Positions 22,803-33,226 of a stretch of DNA of 64,000 nucleotides are shown here, in pieces. This DNA comes from Flavobacteriales bacterium. GTDB taxonomy: Bacteria > Bacteroidota > Bacteroidia > Flavobacteriales > Schleiferiaceae. The translations under genes and the position numbers were made by a program. Below the pieces are notes generated by a model. The model had not been told where the DNA came from and did no database searches. It worked only from the letters and a program-made list of their open reading frames with translations. The DNA lies in assembly GCA_017795025.1 (NCBI GenBank), contig CP051243.1, forward strand, positions 1,989,501 to 2,053,500, written 5' to 3'. Each line of letters begins with the position of its first letter. Positions within the stretch are counted from its first letter, which is position 1.

Positions 22803-25800
22803 TTGAAGACTGCTTACCGCTTGGTCCTCTTGACCATCCTTAGCCCTGTTGCCTTATTCGCCCAATCTGAGGATTGGTTTTTCCACTCTTACGACACGAT
22901 TATTTCCGGAATCGAAATGCATGATCGCGAGTCATACGACAGCGCCCTTACCATGTATGAAAAAATTCACCCTGGGGATACCAATTACGACATGGCACTT
23001 TACGAACGTGCCCTCACCCTGTATGCGGCCGAGCGTTACGAAGAGGCCATTGCCATCTGCCGCGAAGGCCTAAAAACCAATAGCCGCTTTAGCTCGCAGT
23101 TTATTGTAAACTTAGGGAATGCCCTCGACGATATGGATCGCACCGAGGAAGCGCAAGCGGTTTACGATAGCGGTATTGCGATGTTCCCAGGTAGTCATTC
23201 CCTTTACTACAACCGGGCGATAATGCATCTCGCTAAAGGTCGGGATAAAGAAGGAGTGGCCGATTTAATGAAGGCCATCGAAATGAATCCTTACCATGCT
23301 TCTTCGCATTTCCAACTGGCCAACCTTTGCGCCCGTAATGGAAATTATACGCAAGCCTTAATGGCTGCAGGCTATTACTTTATTATCGAGCCGGCGAGCG
23401 GACGTTCGCATGCCATCCTTAGCCTGTTTAATAGCGCGGTATCCGAGAAAAACGACTTTGAAGCGGTAGACTACGATTTTGACCCTGATGGTACCTACTC
23501 GCGCAGCGATCGTTTAATTGCCAGTTATGCGGCTCTTCGCGATAACTACGAAGTGGATAGCGACGTAGATTATCCGCTGGTAAAGCAAATGCATTTAGCC
23601 TTTACCCAAGCGCAAAAAGCCAAAAACAAAAAAGGATTCTTCGAGCTATACTACCTTCCCTACTACCAAGCTTTAATGGAAGATGAAGAGCGTTTCGAAA
23701 TGTTCTCTTACTTAATGTCGGCCAGCATTGAATCGGATTACTACCAACGTATTGTTTCCAAGAACATCGACGATATTAAGGAACTCATTTCTTGGAATTC
23801 CGATTTCTTAACCACCCATCACGAGCGTCATATTTTGGGTTATGAGGCCGGTGCACCGGAAGTGTATTATATCTTCCACGAAGGTACCGATGGTTTAAGT
23901 GGCCGTCAGCTTTTAGATGAAAGCGGCAAGCCCACACAAGACTATGAATTTTACTTCACGGGAGGTGCAGTTAGCGCCCACGGTAAGCTTAACGAGAATA
24001 ATCGCTACGACGGAGAGGTAACCTTTTACCACCGAAATGGCAAGGTGCGTAAAGAAGCCACTTACGTAGATGGCGATTTAGAAGGCGAGAGTCGTGAGTA
24101 TAATGACCGTGGTGCCCCAAGCTTATTTGCCACCTACAAACTCAACACGCTTGACGGACCTGCCACGGTATTTTATTCCCATGGTGCCAAGAGTCGCGTT
24201 TTCAACTTTACAGATGGCGTACCTACCGACACTATGTATATGTACTTCGCCAATGGGCAATTGCAAGCGCGCATTCCTCAGCAAGAAGGGAAAGATAATG
24301 GCTTAGCCACCTTCTACCATGAGAATGGCAGCCTGCTTTCTAAAATCAACTTTAAGAATGATGAGCGCTCGGGTCCGGCAGAATTTTACTACCCCAACGG
24401 GCAGCTTAAGGTAAAAACCACCTATAACGACGAAGGCTTGTACGATGGTCATTATCAATACTACCACTCGAATGGAGAGCTTTACGAAGAAGGCGATTAC
24501 ATTGAAGGCGTTCAAATTGGCAACTGGAAAACCTTTGATGCCACCGGTAACTTGATTCGTGAAGTGAACTTTGACGAAGGCGGGAAAAAGACCGGTACCG
24601 AAGCTTACTTTGATAATAAAGGCCGTAAAACGGAACTCTTCCGCTACAAAAAAGAGGAATTGGAATATTACGAAGGCTACGACCTCGAAGGTAATGTGCA
24701 AATCTCGGCTGAGGAGAAACGCGGCAAAATCAATTACCGCGAAATGAGCCTCTATGGCACCCTTATTCAAGAAGGAACGATTGATGCCGATAAGCGCGTT
24801 GGCCGCTGGATTAGCTACAACGACTACGGCGTAAAATCTTCTGAAAGGGAATACAATGAAGAAGGTGAAAACATTGGCGAAATTGTAGAGTACTTCGCCG
24901 TTAACGGCAAGCGTTCGGCTTGGTCTACCTATAACTTAGACACCCTTCACGGGCCATTTGGTGAGTATTACCTCAACGGACAATTACAAAACGAAGGCAT
25001 TTACTACGATGGCGATCGCCAAGGCTTGTACCGCGAGTACTATATGGATGGCACCCTCGCCTCCGAGCGCTACTATGTAAATGGAAAAATCAATGGTCCG
25101 CGTAAGTACTATGCCGTGGATGGCGAACTTAGCCGTATCGAGTACTTCGATATGGGTACAATCATTCGCATTGAAAATTACTACCAGGGCAAGATGACCT
25201 CTGGAAAGGATTACAGCAACCCCCTTGAAACCTTAATTGCCTATTACCCAAATGGTAAAAAGTACTTTGAAATTAATCGTACCGGCACTCACTACCAAGG
25301 CAAAGCGCAGTGGTTTTACGGAAATGGTGGCATGGAAGTAGACGGGCAGTTTACCGATGGTTTGCAAGATGGTACTTGGAAATACTACTACCCTAATGGG
25401 CAGATGAGCCGCGAAGCCCACTATGATTTGGGAACCAATATTGGCGAATTAGTTACCTATTACCGCGATGGCACCGTTTCGGGTAAGTTCTCGTATTTAG
25501 AAGGGGAAATTCACGGACCCAATGTAGATTACAGTGAAGAAGGTATTATGACCGATAGCCTAAACTATTGGTACGGAAATATCGATAGCGACCGTTACTT
25601 CTACACCGAAACTGGGGAATTGCAGCATATCCGCGTTTACGATTTAGGAAAGATTATTGGCTGGCGCAAGCTTAATGCTGATGGTAGTGCTGGGGAATTC
25701 GTAGAAATTAAGGAGGGTACAGCGAAGATTAAAGCTAACTTCCCGAATGGTAAAACCGCCATTGAATACGAATTGAAAGCGGGCGAAATTGTAGGCAGCT

Positions 25801-26087
25801 ACACCAGCTATTATCCTAATGGGCAAATCGAAATGAAGCTGAATTACAAGGATGGCGAATACAATGGCGAACAGCTTTATTACTACCCCGACGGAACGGT
25901 AATGCGCCGCGTTAATTACAACAATGGCATGCTTGAAGGAACCGAAACCTATTACCATCCTAATGGAAAAGTATACCGTGAATTAAATTGGATGTTAGAT
26001 AAAAAGCACGGAAAAGAAAAACAATACGATGAAAATGGAAATCTGCTTGCTGAATACACTTTCTACAGTAACGACCTCTATGAATAG
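22803..26087 (+). CDS. Giant TPR plus MORN-variant (YwqK-like) repeat protein, exported
   Basis: About 1094 residues from the TTG at 22803, preferred because a signal peptide follows at once (LKTAYRLVLLTILSPVALFAQ). The open frame also allows TTG 22758. Residues about 25-200 are TPR-like (YERALTLYAAERYEEAIAIC, YNRAIMHLAKGRDKEG). From about 365 to the end, 22-24-residue beta-hairpin repeats of the form YYPNGQLxxExxYxxGxxxG run about thirty times. These MORN_2-type repeats are annotated as YwqK-family; here they probably form one long beta-solenoid in the periplasm or on the surface. The last bases overlap the next gene. Confidence 0.8.
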   Translation: MKTAYRLVLLTILSPVALFAQSEDWFFHSYDTIISGIEMHDRESYDSALTMYEKIHPGDTNYDMALYERALTLYAAERYEEAIAICREGLKTNSRFSSQFIVNLGNALDDMDRTEEAQAVYDSGIAMFPGSHSLYYNRAIMHLAKGRDKEGVADLMKAIEMNPYHASSHFQLANLCARNGNYTQALMAAGYYFIIEPASGRSHAILSLFNSAVSEKNDFEAVDYDFDPDGTYSRSDRLIASYAALRDNYEVDSDVDYPLVKQMHLAFTQAQKAKNKKGFFELYYLPYYQALMEDEERFEMFSYLMSASIESDYYQRIVSKNIDDIKELISWNSDFLTTHHERHILGYEAGAPEVYYIFHEGTDGLSGRQLLDESGKPTQDYEFYFTGGAVSAHGKLNENNRYDGEVTFYHRNGKVRKEATYVDGDLEGESREYNDRGAPSLFATYKLNTLDGPATVFYSHGAKSRVFNFTDGVPTDTMYMYFANGQLQARIPQQEGKDNGLATFYHENGSLLSKINFKNDERSGPAEFYYPNGQLKVKTTYNDEGLYDGHYQYYHSNGELYEEGDYIEGVQIGNWKTFDATGNLIREVNFDEGGKKTGTEAYFDNKGRKTELFRYKKEELEYYEGYDLEGNVQISAEEKRGKINYREMSLYGTLIQEGTIDADKRVGRWISYNDYGVKSSEREYNEEGENIGEIVEYFAVNGKRSAWSTYNLDTLHGPFGEYYLNGQLQNEGIYYDGDRQGLYREYYMDGTLASERYYVNGKINGPRKYYAVDGELSRIEYFDMGTIIRIENYYQGKMTSGKDYSNPLETLIAYYPNGKKYFEINRTGTHYQGKAQWFYGNGGMEVDGQFTDGLQDGTWKYYYPNGQMSREAHYDLGTNIGELVTYYRDGTVSGKFSYLEGEIHGPNVDYSEEGIMTDSLNYWYGNIDSDRYFYTETGELQHIRVYDLGKIIGWRKLNADGSAGEFVEIKEGTAKIKANFPNGKTAIEYELKAGEIVGSYTSYYPNGQIEMKLNYKDGEYNGEQLYYYPDGTVMRRVNYNNGMLEGTETYYHPNGKVYRELNWMLDKKHGKEKQYDENGNLLAEYTFYSNDLYE

Positions 26088-27987
26088 GTTTTTACTGGGA
26101 GGTTTAGTCCTTTTGGGATTAAACCTCGGGGCGCAAAGCCCCAATAGCCTGATGATCGAATATACGGATGAAGACGTGGTTCGCTTAGAGAACTACAGCG
26201 AAACCGTCTTGAGTATTGATGATGATGAAATCCTCATTACCAACCGTATAAAGCTCATGACTTTTATTAACGATAAGGAGCTGAACGGACGGGGAGAAAT
26301 TTCCTTGAAATACGAGCCTCCCTTTAGTGAGATCACCGACATCGACGCCTATACCTTGGTGCCCAATTTGGAGCGCGATAAGTACTCCAAAAATCGCGTG
26401 CGGGATATCGTTGATCGCAAGTTGATTGATGAGGACGTATTTCATAATGGTACTCGCGCCAAGAGTTTCTCCTTTGAGGGACTTACTAAAGGGGCCATTA
26501 CCGTTTTGGAGTATGAAGAGGAGTACCACGAACCCTTTTTAGTGGGCCGCGAAATTTTTGATCCCTATGTTTATTCCAAATCACAGGTATTTATGCTGGT
26601 GGTAGAAGAAGGCATTGAGATTGAATATGATTACTTCAATTGCGACAGCAGCTTCTTTGAGCATAGCATCGAAAAAAAGCGAGGCGAAACCATTCACCGC
26701 TGGAGCACCAAGGAGATGGAATCTCGGAAATACGAATCCGGTGCCCCCGACCGACTTTATTTAAGTCCCCATATCGTTTACCGAATTAAATCCTTCCGCA
26801 AATCGGATGGAACGGTGGAAAAGGTATTGGGCGACGTAAATGACCTACACCGCTATTACCAAACCTTTTTAGATGGCTTGGAAGCCCCTAATGAAGAGCT
26901 GATTGGTATTACCGACAGTTTGGTTAAAGGGCTAAGCAGCGACCGCGCCAAAGCCAAGGCTATTTACGATTGGGTGAACCACTCCATCCGCTACATTGCT
27001 TTTGAAGATGGCTACGGCGGTTTCCGTCCGAGAGAAGCCAATTTTGTATGCACCAAGCGCTATGGCGATTGTAAGGATATGGGCAACCTAATGGTGCAAA
27101 TGATGAACCATGCTGGATTGGAAGCTTATCACGTTTGGATTGGCACTCGCAGCATCCCCTACACGTACGAGCAAGTACCCACCGGTTTGTCCGATAATCA
27201 CATGATAGCGGCGGTAAAGCTTAATGATGAGTATTACTTTTTGGATGCCACCAATAAGTTTTTACCCTTCCCTTATCCCAGTAGCTTTACTCAAGGTAAG
27301 CAGGCGCTAATCAATTTGGGTCCCGATGATTTTAAACTGAAAATGGTGCCCACGCTAAAAGCTGAGCAAAACCATGAAACCGATACCTGTCGCTTTACTT
27401 TAGAGGAAGGCAGCCTGATTGGTAAAGGACGTAAGGATTACGGCATTTACCATCGCAGTTCGGTGATGCGGGTTTTAGAGCGTAAAGATGAAGACGCTTT
27501 AGAGAGCTTTATCAAATACGATTTAGAGAAAGGGGATAATCGCTGTAAATCCGAACTGGTGGATTATCAGGATCACGACACCTCACTCACCTTCAACTAC
27601 ACCACGAAGTTGAATCAATACGCTCGCGAAACCGGGGATAAGCTCATCCTAAATATGAACCTCGAGCAATTACTGGCCAGCGGTAAATTAGAGGATGATC
27701 GCGAAAATGCCTTGGAGCTTAAAAACGCCACCCTATTTAAACGCTATTTCGAATTGGAGATTCCCGAAGGTTATACGGTATCTCATCTGCCCGAAGGCAG
27801 CAGCTTTGAACATCCTAAATTTGGCTTTGAAATTAGCTACCGTCAGGAAGACAATATCGTTATCTACGAAATGGAAATTGCGCTCAAAGCCCTCTTTGTA
27901 GAGAAAGAGGAGCTAGAAGACTGGAACAATTTTATTCGTGCCCTTCGCAAGGAATACCAACAAACTTTAATACTTAACCAACAATGA
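26080..27987 (+). CDS. DUF3857 transglutaminase-like protein, catalytically intact
   Basis: 635 residues from ATG 26080, which overlaps the preceding stop and gives a clean signal peptide (MNRFLLGGLVLLGLNLGAQ); the frame is open slightly further upstream. DUF3857 spans about 45-230. The transglutaminase core spans about 265-400, with Cys331 in GDCKDMGN, His374 in NHMIAAV and Asp389 in FLDATN, a complete papain-like triad. A C-terminal beta domain follows. Family members are periplasmic and may cleave or crosslink peptides; the substrate is unknown. It is followed by a paralogue in a 4-bp overlap. Confidence 0.88.
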   Translation: MNRFLLGGLVLLGLNLGAQSPNSLMIEYTDEDVVRLENYSETVLSIDDDEILITNRIKLMTFINDKELNGRGEISLKYEPPFSEITDIDAYTLVPNLERDKYSKNRVRDIVDRKLIDEDVFHNGTRAKSFSFEGLTKGAITVLEYEEEYHEPFLVGREIFDPYVYSKSQVFMLVVEEGIEIEYDYFNCDSSFFEHSIEKKRGETIHRWSTKEMESRKYESGAPDRLYLSPHIVYRIKSFRKSDGTVEKVLGDVNDLHRYYQTFLDGLEAPNEELIGITDSLVKGLSSDRAKAKAIYDWVNHSIRYIAFEDGYGGFRPREANFVCTKRYGDCKDMGNLMVQMMNHAGLEAYHVWIGTRSIPYTYEQVPTGLSDNHMIAAVKLNDEYYFLDATNKFLPFPYPSSFTQGKQALINLGPDDFKLKMVPTLKAEQNHETDTCRFTLEEGSLIGKGRKDYGIYHRSSVMRVLERKDEDALESFIKYDLEKGDNRCKSELVDYQDHDTSLTFNYTTKLNQYARETGDKLILNMNLEQLLASGKLEDDRENALELKNATLFKRYFELEIPEGYTVSHLPEGSSFEHPKFGFEISYRQEDNIVIYEMEIALKALFVEKEELEDWNNFIRALRKEYQQTLILNQQ

Positions 27988-29984
27988 AAATAAGTAAGTA
28001 CTTATTAGCCCTGCTTCTGCTTGTGGGCTATCAAAATACACAAGCTCAAGAAGAGGAATACACCGCCTATTTTAATTACGAAGACTACGATTGGGAGGAA
28101 GATCAAGCGCGTTTCGAAGGAGAAATCGACGACAGTACGGCTGCTATCATCACCAAGGAGAAGTACATCTACAACTATTATTACAACGAGGAAGATCGCT
28201 TTGCGATGCAGCGTTTGTATCATCAAAGAGTTTACCTCAATAGTACCCGTGCTTTGGAAGAGTACAACCGCGTGTATCTACCCAGTGGAGAGGGCAATGA
28301 GCTCCTTAAATTTAGAGCCAGAGCCTTTACCGGCGATAAGGTAATTGAGATTGATGAAGACGATATCCAAACCGGTCAGCTCGAAGATGACCCCGAACAA
28401 GAGTACGATTACTTTGCCTTTGAAGGCTTGGAAGTAGGTTCAGAAATTGAGTATTACTATGTAAATGAGCGGGAGCCAAGCACCAGTGGCTTAAGCGTTA
28501 CTTTCCAGGATGAATATGAAATCTTAGACTTTGAATTCGATTTAATTAGTCCTTGGAACCTCGCTTGGAAAACCAAGATTTACAATTTACCGGATAGTGT
28601 TATTGAAGACACTGCCCTAGAGTACGAAAATCGTTACTACTTCAAAACGGCCGTTCCTGCTTATGAGGAAGAGCCCGTTACGCCTGCCGATGCCCTTAAA
28701 GGGCGGGTGATTTTTGCCCTGGATCGCAATTTGTATAATGGTGCTAAAGACATCACCTCTTACAATTATACGGCGCAAAATATCATCACTTACGTTACCA
28801 AGGATTTAAGCCGCAAGGAACGCAAGGTGATAAAGAAAGAAGCGGAGAATGCCTCCGAGTATTTGGCCGATACCGAACCCGACTTGGGGCTGGGCCTGCG
28901 AGTGGAGCACTACATTAAAGACAATTACTCCTACTACAATGCGGGCTTTTCCGATTTACGTGATCTCGAATTTGTAGAAGAAAACAAGGTGTTTAATGGC
29001 AGCGGCGCCTTACAATTGTACGCACGCATTTTTGATGAGCTTGGCCTCGAATACGAGTTGGTGTATACCAGCAATCGTTATCAATTGCAATTTGATGGCG
29101 ACTTCCAAACTACCAATTTCCTTTCCGAGCTTTTAATTTATGTGATTGATGAAGATTTATATATCGATCCCAGTGAGAATGTTTCGCGAAATAACTTGAT
29201 TAACCACAATTTTACCGGAACCGACGCCCTGTTTATGTCGAAAACCGACTTGGGCGGCGAAATTGTAGCGATTACCGACATCCGTGAAATTCCTTTCCAA
29301 CCGGCCTCATTTACGGTGGACACTATTTTAGCCAAGGTGAATTTAGGTCCGGATTTATTGGACAATTCAGTAGATGTTTACCGTGCCCTAACTGGTTATT
29401 CCGCGCGTTCTTACCAAGGAATTTTTGAATTGATTGATGATGAAGATGACCTGGAGGAAATTGAAGAGTCTCTCATTAGTTATATCGACGAAGAAGGAAC
29501 GGTTGAGGACTTAGAATTAACGCACGATCGGGCCATCTACATGGGCCGCCAACCCCTGCAAGCCAAGGGTACCCTAAAGGATGTGCGTATCATTGAAAAT
29601 GCCGGAAGCGATATCTTACTCAATGTAGGGAAGCTTATTGGTCCACAAATGGAGATGTACGATGAAGATTCGGTTCGGAACTTTGACATTTACAATGCCT
29701 ATACCCGGACCTATTACCGCGAAATAGAATTTGAAATTCCCGAAGGTTACCGATTGGCCGACCCCGAGAAATTGAAATTTGACGTACGCTTAAACATTGA
29801 TGGAGTAGACGAAGCCATTTTCGTATCCGATTACACCATTGAAGGCAATCAGGTTAAAGTAGTGATTAGTGAATACTACGAAGGGTTCTCTTATCCTAAG
29901 GCGTATTTCCAAGAGTACCTAGCGGTGGTTAATGCGGCTGCCGACTTCAATAAGGTAAGCGTACTTTTCGAGAAGGAAATTTAA
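27984..29984 (+). CDS. DUF3857 protein, pseudo-transglutaminase paralogue
   Basis: 666 residues with signal peptide YLLALLLLVGYQNTQAQ. It shares layout with the upstream gene: DUF3857 in the N-terminal half, transglutaminase-like fold at about 290-395 and C-terminal beta domain. The catalytic Cys position falls on Gly (FNGSGALQ region) and the His on Leu (TNFLSELL), while the Asp remains (YIDPSE). It is therefore probably non-enzymatic and may partner its active paralogue. ATGA overlap with the preceding gene implies coupled translation. Its stop shares TTAA with the convergent YifB gene. Confidence 0.85.
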   Translation: MKISKYLLALLLLVGYQNTQAQEEEYTAYFNYEDYDWEEDQARFEGEIDDSTAAIITKEKYIYNYYYNEEDRFAMQRLYHQRVYLNSTRALEEYNRVYLPSGEGNELLKFRARAFTGDKVIEIDEDDIQTGQLEDDPEQEYDYFAFEGLEVGSEIEYYYVNEREPSTSGLSVTFQDEYEILDFEFDLISPWNLAWKTKIYNLPDSVIEDTALEYENRYYFKTAVPAYEEEPVTPADALKGRVIFALDRNLYNGAKDITSYNYTAQNIITYVTKDLSRKERKVIKKEAENASEYLADTEPDLGLGLRVEHYIKDNYSYYNAGFSDLRDLEFVEENKVFNGSGALQLYARIFDELGLEYELVYTSNRYQLQFDGDFQTTNFLSELLIYVIDEDLYIDPSENVSRNNLINHNFTGTDALFMSKTDLGGEIVAITDIREIPFQPASFTVDTILAKVNLGPDLLDNSVDVYRALTGYSARSYQGIFELIDDEDDLEEIEESLISYIDEEGTVEDLELTHDRAIYMGRQPLQAKGTLKDVRIIENAGSDILLNVGKLIGPQMEMYDEDSVRNFDIYNAYTRTYYREIEFEIPEGYRLADPEKLKFDVRLNIDGVDEAIFVSDYTIEGNQVKVVISEYYEGFSYPKAYFQEYLAVVNAAADFNKVSVLFEKEI

Positions 29985-31522
29985 ACCCCAAACCAGGTTT
30001 CCCGATCTAAGCTGCGGTACTGCACCGCTTCTGCAAGATGTTCCGCCCGGATCTTTGTCGCTTGTTCCAAATCGGCAATGGTCCGGGCTACTTTTAGAAT
30101 GCGATCGTAAGCCCGACCGCTTAAACTGAGTTTCTCAATTGCCAGTTTTAGCATATCCCGACTTTCTTTATCCAAAGCGCAGACCTCCCTTAATTGCCGA
30201 CTATGCATTTGCGCATTGCTATACATGCCTTCTAATCCCGCGAAGCGTTCCGTTTGCACTTCCCGAGCTTCCACCACCCTTTTACGAATGGCCACACTGG
30301 ATTCAGCCGGTACAGCATCGGCAATAGCATCAAAACTCACCGGACTTACTTCCACGTGCAAGTCAATGCGATCTAATAAAGGTCCCGAAATGCGGTTTAG
30401 ATACTTCTGCACTGCTCCGGGCGGACAAACACAATCCTTTTGGGGATGATTGAAAAAACCGCATGGACAAGGATTCATAGAGGCCACCAACATAAAGGAA
30501 GCAGGGAAGTCGACACTAAAGCGAGCTCGACTGATGGTTACCTTCCGTTCTTCCATAGGTTGTCGCATTACTTCTAAAACCGTACGCTTAAACTCGGGAA
30601 GCTCATCGAGGAATAAGATTCCATTGTGGGCCAAACTAATTTCTCCGGGTTGAGGGTAGCCGCCCCCACCAACTAAAGCGACATCGGAAATACTGTGGTG
30701 GGGACTGCGAAAAGGGCGCTCGGCCACAATACTTTGTCCTCGTTCCAAGCGACCTGCCACCGAATGCACTTTGGTGGTTTCCAGAGCTTCACTTAAACTT
30801 AAGGGTGGTAAGATACCGGCCATTCGCTTGGCAAGCATGGTTTTACCCGCACCGGGCGGACCGATTAGAATAACATTATGACCTCCCGCAGCAGCAATCT
30901 CCAAGGCTCTTTTTACATTCACCTGGCCGCGGACTTCCGAGAAGTCGAAGCTGGGAATTTTCCGTCGATCAGCAAACTGTTCCTCTACATTTAAAACGAC
31001 CTTTTCTAATATTTTTTCCCCACTTAAATGCGCAACCGCATGCATAATATTCGCCGCCCCATAAATATTAATCCCCGCTACCATACCGGCCTCTTTTGCA
31101 TTTTCAATGGGCAGGATAACAGAAGTAAAGCCCTCTTTTTTAGCTTGTAAGACTGAAGGTAAGACCCCATTTACGGGCACCAAGCCTCCATCCAATGATA
31201 ACTCTCCAAGAATTAAATAATCGGCTAGTTCCGGAAATTCTTTTTGACCTGAAGAAGCCAATACACCAAGGGCAATAGGCAAATCATAGGCCGAGCCTTC
31301 TTTGCGAATATCGGCCGGTGCCAGGTTTACCGTAATGCGGAAGCCCGGCCATTTTAAGCCATTGTTCTTAAGGGCAGCCACAATGCGATGCTGACTCTCC
31401 TTTACGGCCGAATCGGGTAATCCCACCAAGAAAAAGTTGATGCCTTGATCGGTATGCGTTTCTACTGTGATGGTGGTAGCATTAACACCAATCACCGCAC
31501 TACTAAAGGTTTTTATAAGCAT
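29981..31522 (-). CDS. YifB/ComM-family Mg-chelatase-like AAA ATPase
   Basis: 513 residues, normal length. The N-terminal Lon-S5-like domain (about 5-165) includes GLPDSAVKESQHRIVAALKN. The AAA core has Walker A GPPGAGKT (221-228) and Walker B ILFLDELPEF. A CPCG...CVCP cluster and a C-terminal RAYDRILKVARTIADLE helix follow. ComM in naturally transformable bacteria is a helicase for branch migration during homologous recombination; Bacteroidota orthologues are annotated YifB. The gene is monocistronic and converges with the DUF3857 gene through a 4-bp overlap. Confidence 0.95.
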   Translation of the reverse strand: MLIKTFSSAVIGVNATTITVETHTDQGINFFLVGLPDSAVKESQHRIVAALKNNGLKWPGFRITVNLAPADIRKEGSAYDLPIALGVLASSGQKEFPELADYLILGELSLDGGLVPVNGVLPSVLQAKKEGFTSVILPIENAKEAGMVAGINIYGAANIMHAVAHLSGEKILEKVVLNVEEQFADRRKIPSFDFSEVRGQVNVKRALEIAAAGGHNVILIGPPGAGKTMLAKRMAGILPPLSLSEALETTKVHSVAGRLERGQSIVAERPFRSPHHSISDVALVGGGGYPQPGEISLAHNGILFLDELPEFKRTVLEVMRQPMEERKVTISRARFSVDFPASFMLVASMNPCPCGFFNHPQKDCVCPPGAVQKYLNRISGPLLDRIDLHVEVSPVSFDAIADAVPAESSVAIRKRVVEAREVQTERFAGLEGMYSNAQMHSRQLREVCALDKESRDMLKLAIEKLSLSGRAYDRILKVARTIADLEQATKIRAEHLAEAVQYRSLDRETWFGV

Positions 31523-31656
31523 TTTGAAAGCCGATTTTATTAGTATTCAGATTAAGGTTTATGGGTATAAAATTCGAGGCGGTTCAATTAGCATTGATTT
31601 TCCTTTTATACGTACCCAAATCGGACTGTTCTACAAATATTAAATTCAAAATTATT

Positions 31657-31664
31657 TACTTTTG
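31657..31664 (+). promoter_or_regulatory. TACTTTTG -7 promoter box
   Basis: Perfect TAnnTTTG match 49 nt before ATG 31714 of the 85-residue gene. No strong -33 TTG; A/T-rich upstream. Confidence 0.55.
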
Positions 31665-31713
31665 TAATGCCTTTTGATTAAAAGGTTTTTATAAACGTTT
31701 AAAAACTCATACT

Positions 31714-31971
31714 ATGTCTAGAGTACCAAAATCAGCGCACACGCCTAAGCAAGTGGCTGAGTACCTTAAAAGTCAAATCGCAGTGCGGGGGGAGCGCGGA
31801 TTAAAGAATGCTTTTGCAGTACAATTCTTTTCTCACTTTACCGGTGATGAAATTGAAGATATCATGACTTCCTTCCAACGCGAATTACAAAAGCGTTCGG
31901 AAGCAGAAATCGAGCACCTTCGTGGTATGCTTGAAGCAAAGTCTGGTAAAACTGTAGAGTTAAAGGACTAA
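31714..31971 (+). CDS. Small conserved-looking helical protein
   Basis: 85 residues, no signal or membrane segment, mostly helical (YLKSQIAVRGERGLKNAFAV and the coiled FQRELQKRSEAEIEHLRGML). Not recognised. It has its own -7 box and a strong terminator, so it is an independently expressed monocistron, probably abundant. It lies directly upstream of recA but in a separate unit. Confidence 0.7.
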   Translation: MSRVPKSAHTPKQVAEYLKSQIAVRGERGLKNAFAVQFFSHFTGDEIEDIMTSFQRELQKRSEAEIEHLRGMLEAKSGKTVELKD

Positions 31972-32002
31972 TAAAATCAGCCAAAGCGTTTAAAAGCGTT
32001 TA

Positions 32003-32037
32003 AGGCTTGCTTCTGTTAAGAAGTGAGCCTTTTTTTA
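32003..32037 (+). terminator. Rho-independent terminator
   Basis: AGGCTTGCTTCT pairs with AGAAGTGAGCCT (small internal mismatch) around GTTA, followed by seven T. It ends the 85-residue gene and insulates recA. Confidence 0.9.
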
Positions 32038-32061
32038 TTTCCGCCCTGCCTAATAAGCCGC

Positions 32062-32069
32062 TATATTTG
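32062..32069 (+). promoter_or_regulatory. recA -7 promoter box
   Basis: TATATTTG, a perfect TAnnTTTG, lies 28 nt before the recA ATG. The -33 is weak. No LexA-type palindrome was recognised, in keeping with many Flavobacteriia lacking a canonical SOS box. Confidence 0.65.
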
Positions 32070-32097
32070 CTCGCACAGTATTTAATGTATTTGAAAG

Positions 32098-33096
32098 ATG
32101 AGTGACGATAAAAGCGCCAAGTTAAAAGCCCTTAAGCTTACTTTAGATAAACTGGATAAAACCTATGGTAAAGGTGCCGTGATGCGCATGGGCGACTCGG
32201 CCGTGGAAAAAATTGCCACCATTCCTTCTGGCTCTCTGGGATTAGATTTAGCCCTTGGGGTTAATGGTTATCCCAAAGGTCGTGTAGTGGAGATTTACGG
32301 TCCCGAAAGTTCGGGTAAAACCACTCTTACCCTACATGCGATTGCCGAGGTACAAAAGGAAGGAGGCATCGCTGCTTTTATTGATGCGGAGCACGCCTTT
32401 GATCGGGTGTACGCCGAAAATTTGGGTATTAACACCGAGGACCTTATCATTTCTCAGCCGGATAATGGGGAGCAAGCTTTAGAGATTGCGGATAACCTTA
32501 TTCGCTCTGGAGCCATCGATCTTTTAATTGTAGACTCGGTTGCCGCACTCACGCCAAAGAGTGAAATCGAAGGTGAAATGGGCGACAGTAAAATGGGACT
32601 GCAAGCGCGCTTGATGTCTCAAGCCCTGCGAAAACTTACCGGAACCATCTCCAAAACCAACTGCTGCTGCATCTTCATTAACCAGTTACGCGAAAAAATT
32701 GGGGTGATGTTTGGCAACCCCGAAACAACCACCGGGGGTAATGCGCTTAAATTTTACGCTTCTGTTCGATTGGATATTCGCCGCATCTCCCAAATCAAAG
32801 ATTCGGAAGGTGTTACCGGAAACCGGGCGCGAGTGAAGGTGGTGAAAAACAAAGTAGCCCCTCCCTTCCGTCAGGCGGAATTTGATATTCTTTATGGCAA
32901 GGGAATTTCCAAAGTTGGGGAAATCATTGACCTGGGCGTAGACCACGAAATTGTAAAGAAGTCAGGAAGCTGGTTTAGCTACGGAGACACAAAGCTGGGA
33001 CAAGGTAGAGATGCCGTACGCCAGTTATTGGAAGACAATCCCGAATTAGCCGATGAGATCGAAGCTAAAATTAAGGCCAGTATAGCCGCGAAATAA
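32098..33096 (+). CDS. recA: RecA recombinase
   Basis: 332 residues. Walker [10 protein letters not shown] (68-76), Walker B LLIVDSV, and the conserved [20 protein letters not shown] stretch leading to the L1 and L2 regions ([19 protein letters not shown]) are all present. The C-terminal acidic tail is short, ending KIKASIAAK. It catalyses homologous pairing and strand exchange and would trigger repressor autocleavage. Own promoter and terminator. Confidence 0.99.
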   Translation: MSDDKSAKLKALKLTLDKLDKTYGKGAVMRMGDSAVEKIATIPSGSLGLDLALGVNGYPKGRVVEIYGPESSGKTTLTLHAIAEVQKEGGIAAFIDAEHAFDRVYAENLGINTEDLIISQPDNGEQALEIADNLIRSGAIDLLIVDSVAALTPKSEIEGEMGDSKMGLQARLMSQALRKLTGTISKTNCCCIFINQLREKIGVMFGNPETTTGGNALKFYASVRLDIRRISQIKDSEGVTGNRARVKVVKNKVAPPFRQAEFDILYGKGISKVGEIIDLGVDHEIVKKSGSWFSYGDTKLGQGRDAVRQLLEDNPELADEIEAKIKASIAAK

Positions 33097-33120
33097 GTCA
33101 GGTCATTCACCGTATATATT

Positions 33121-33153
33121 AAAAAGCCGTTCTTAATGGAGCGGCTTTTTTTT
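33121..33153 (+). terminator. recA terminator
   Basis: AAAAAGCCG pairs with CGGCTTTTT around an 11-12 nt loop and continues into a T run. Confidence 0.9.
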
Positions 33154-33226
33154 GGCTTACAGGCATCTCTTTTTCATTTTCGACTCTAAAGTGTGACCCT
33201 ATTTGAATTATTCCCCCTTAGCAATG

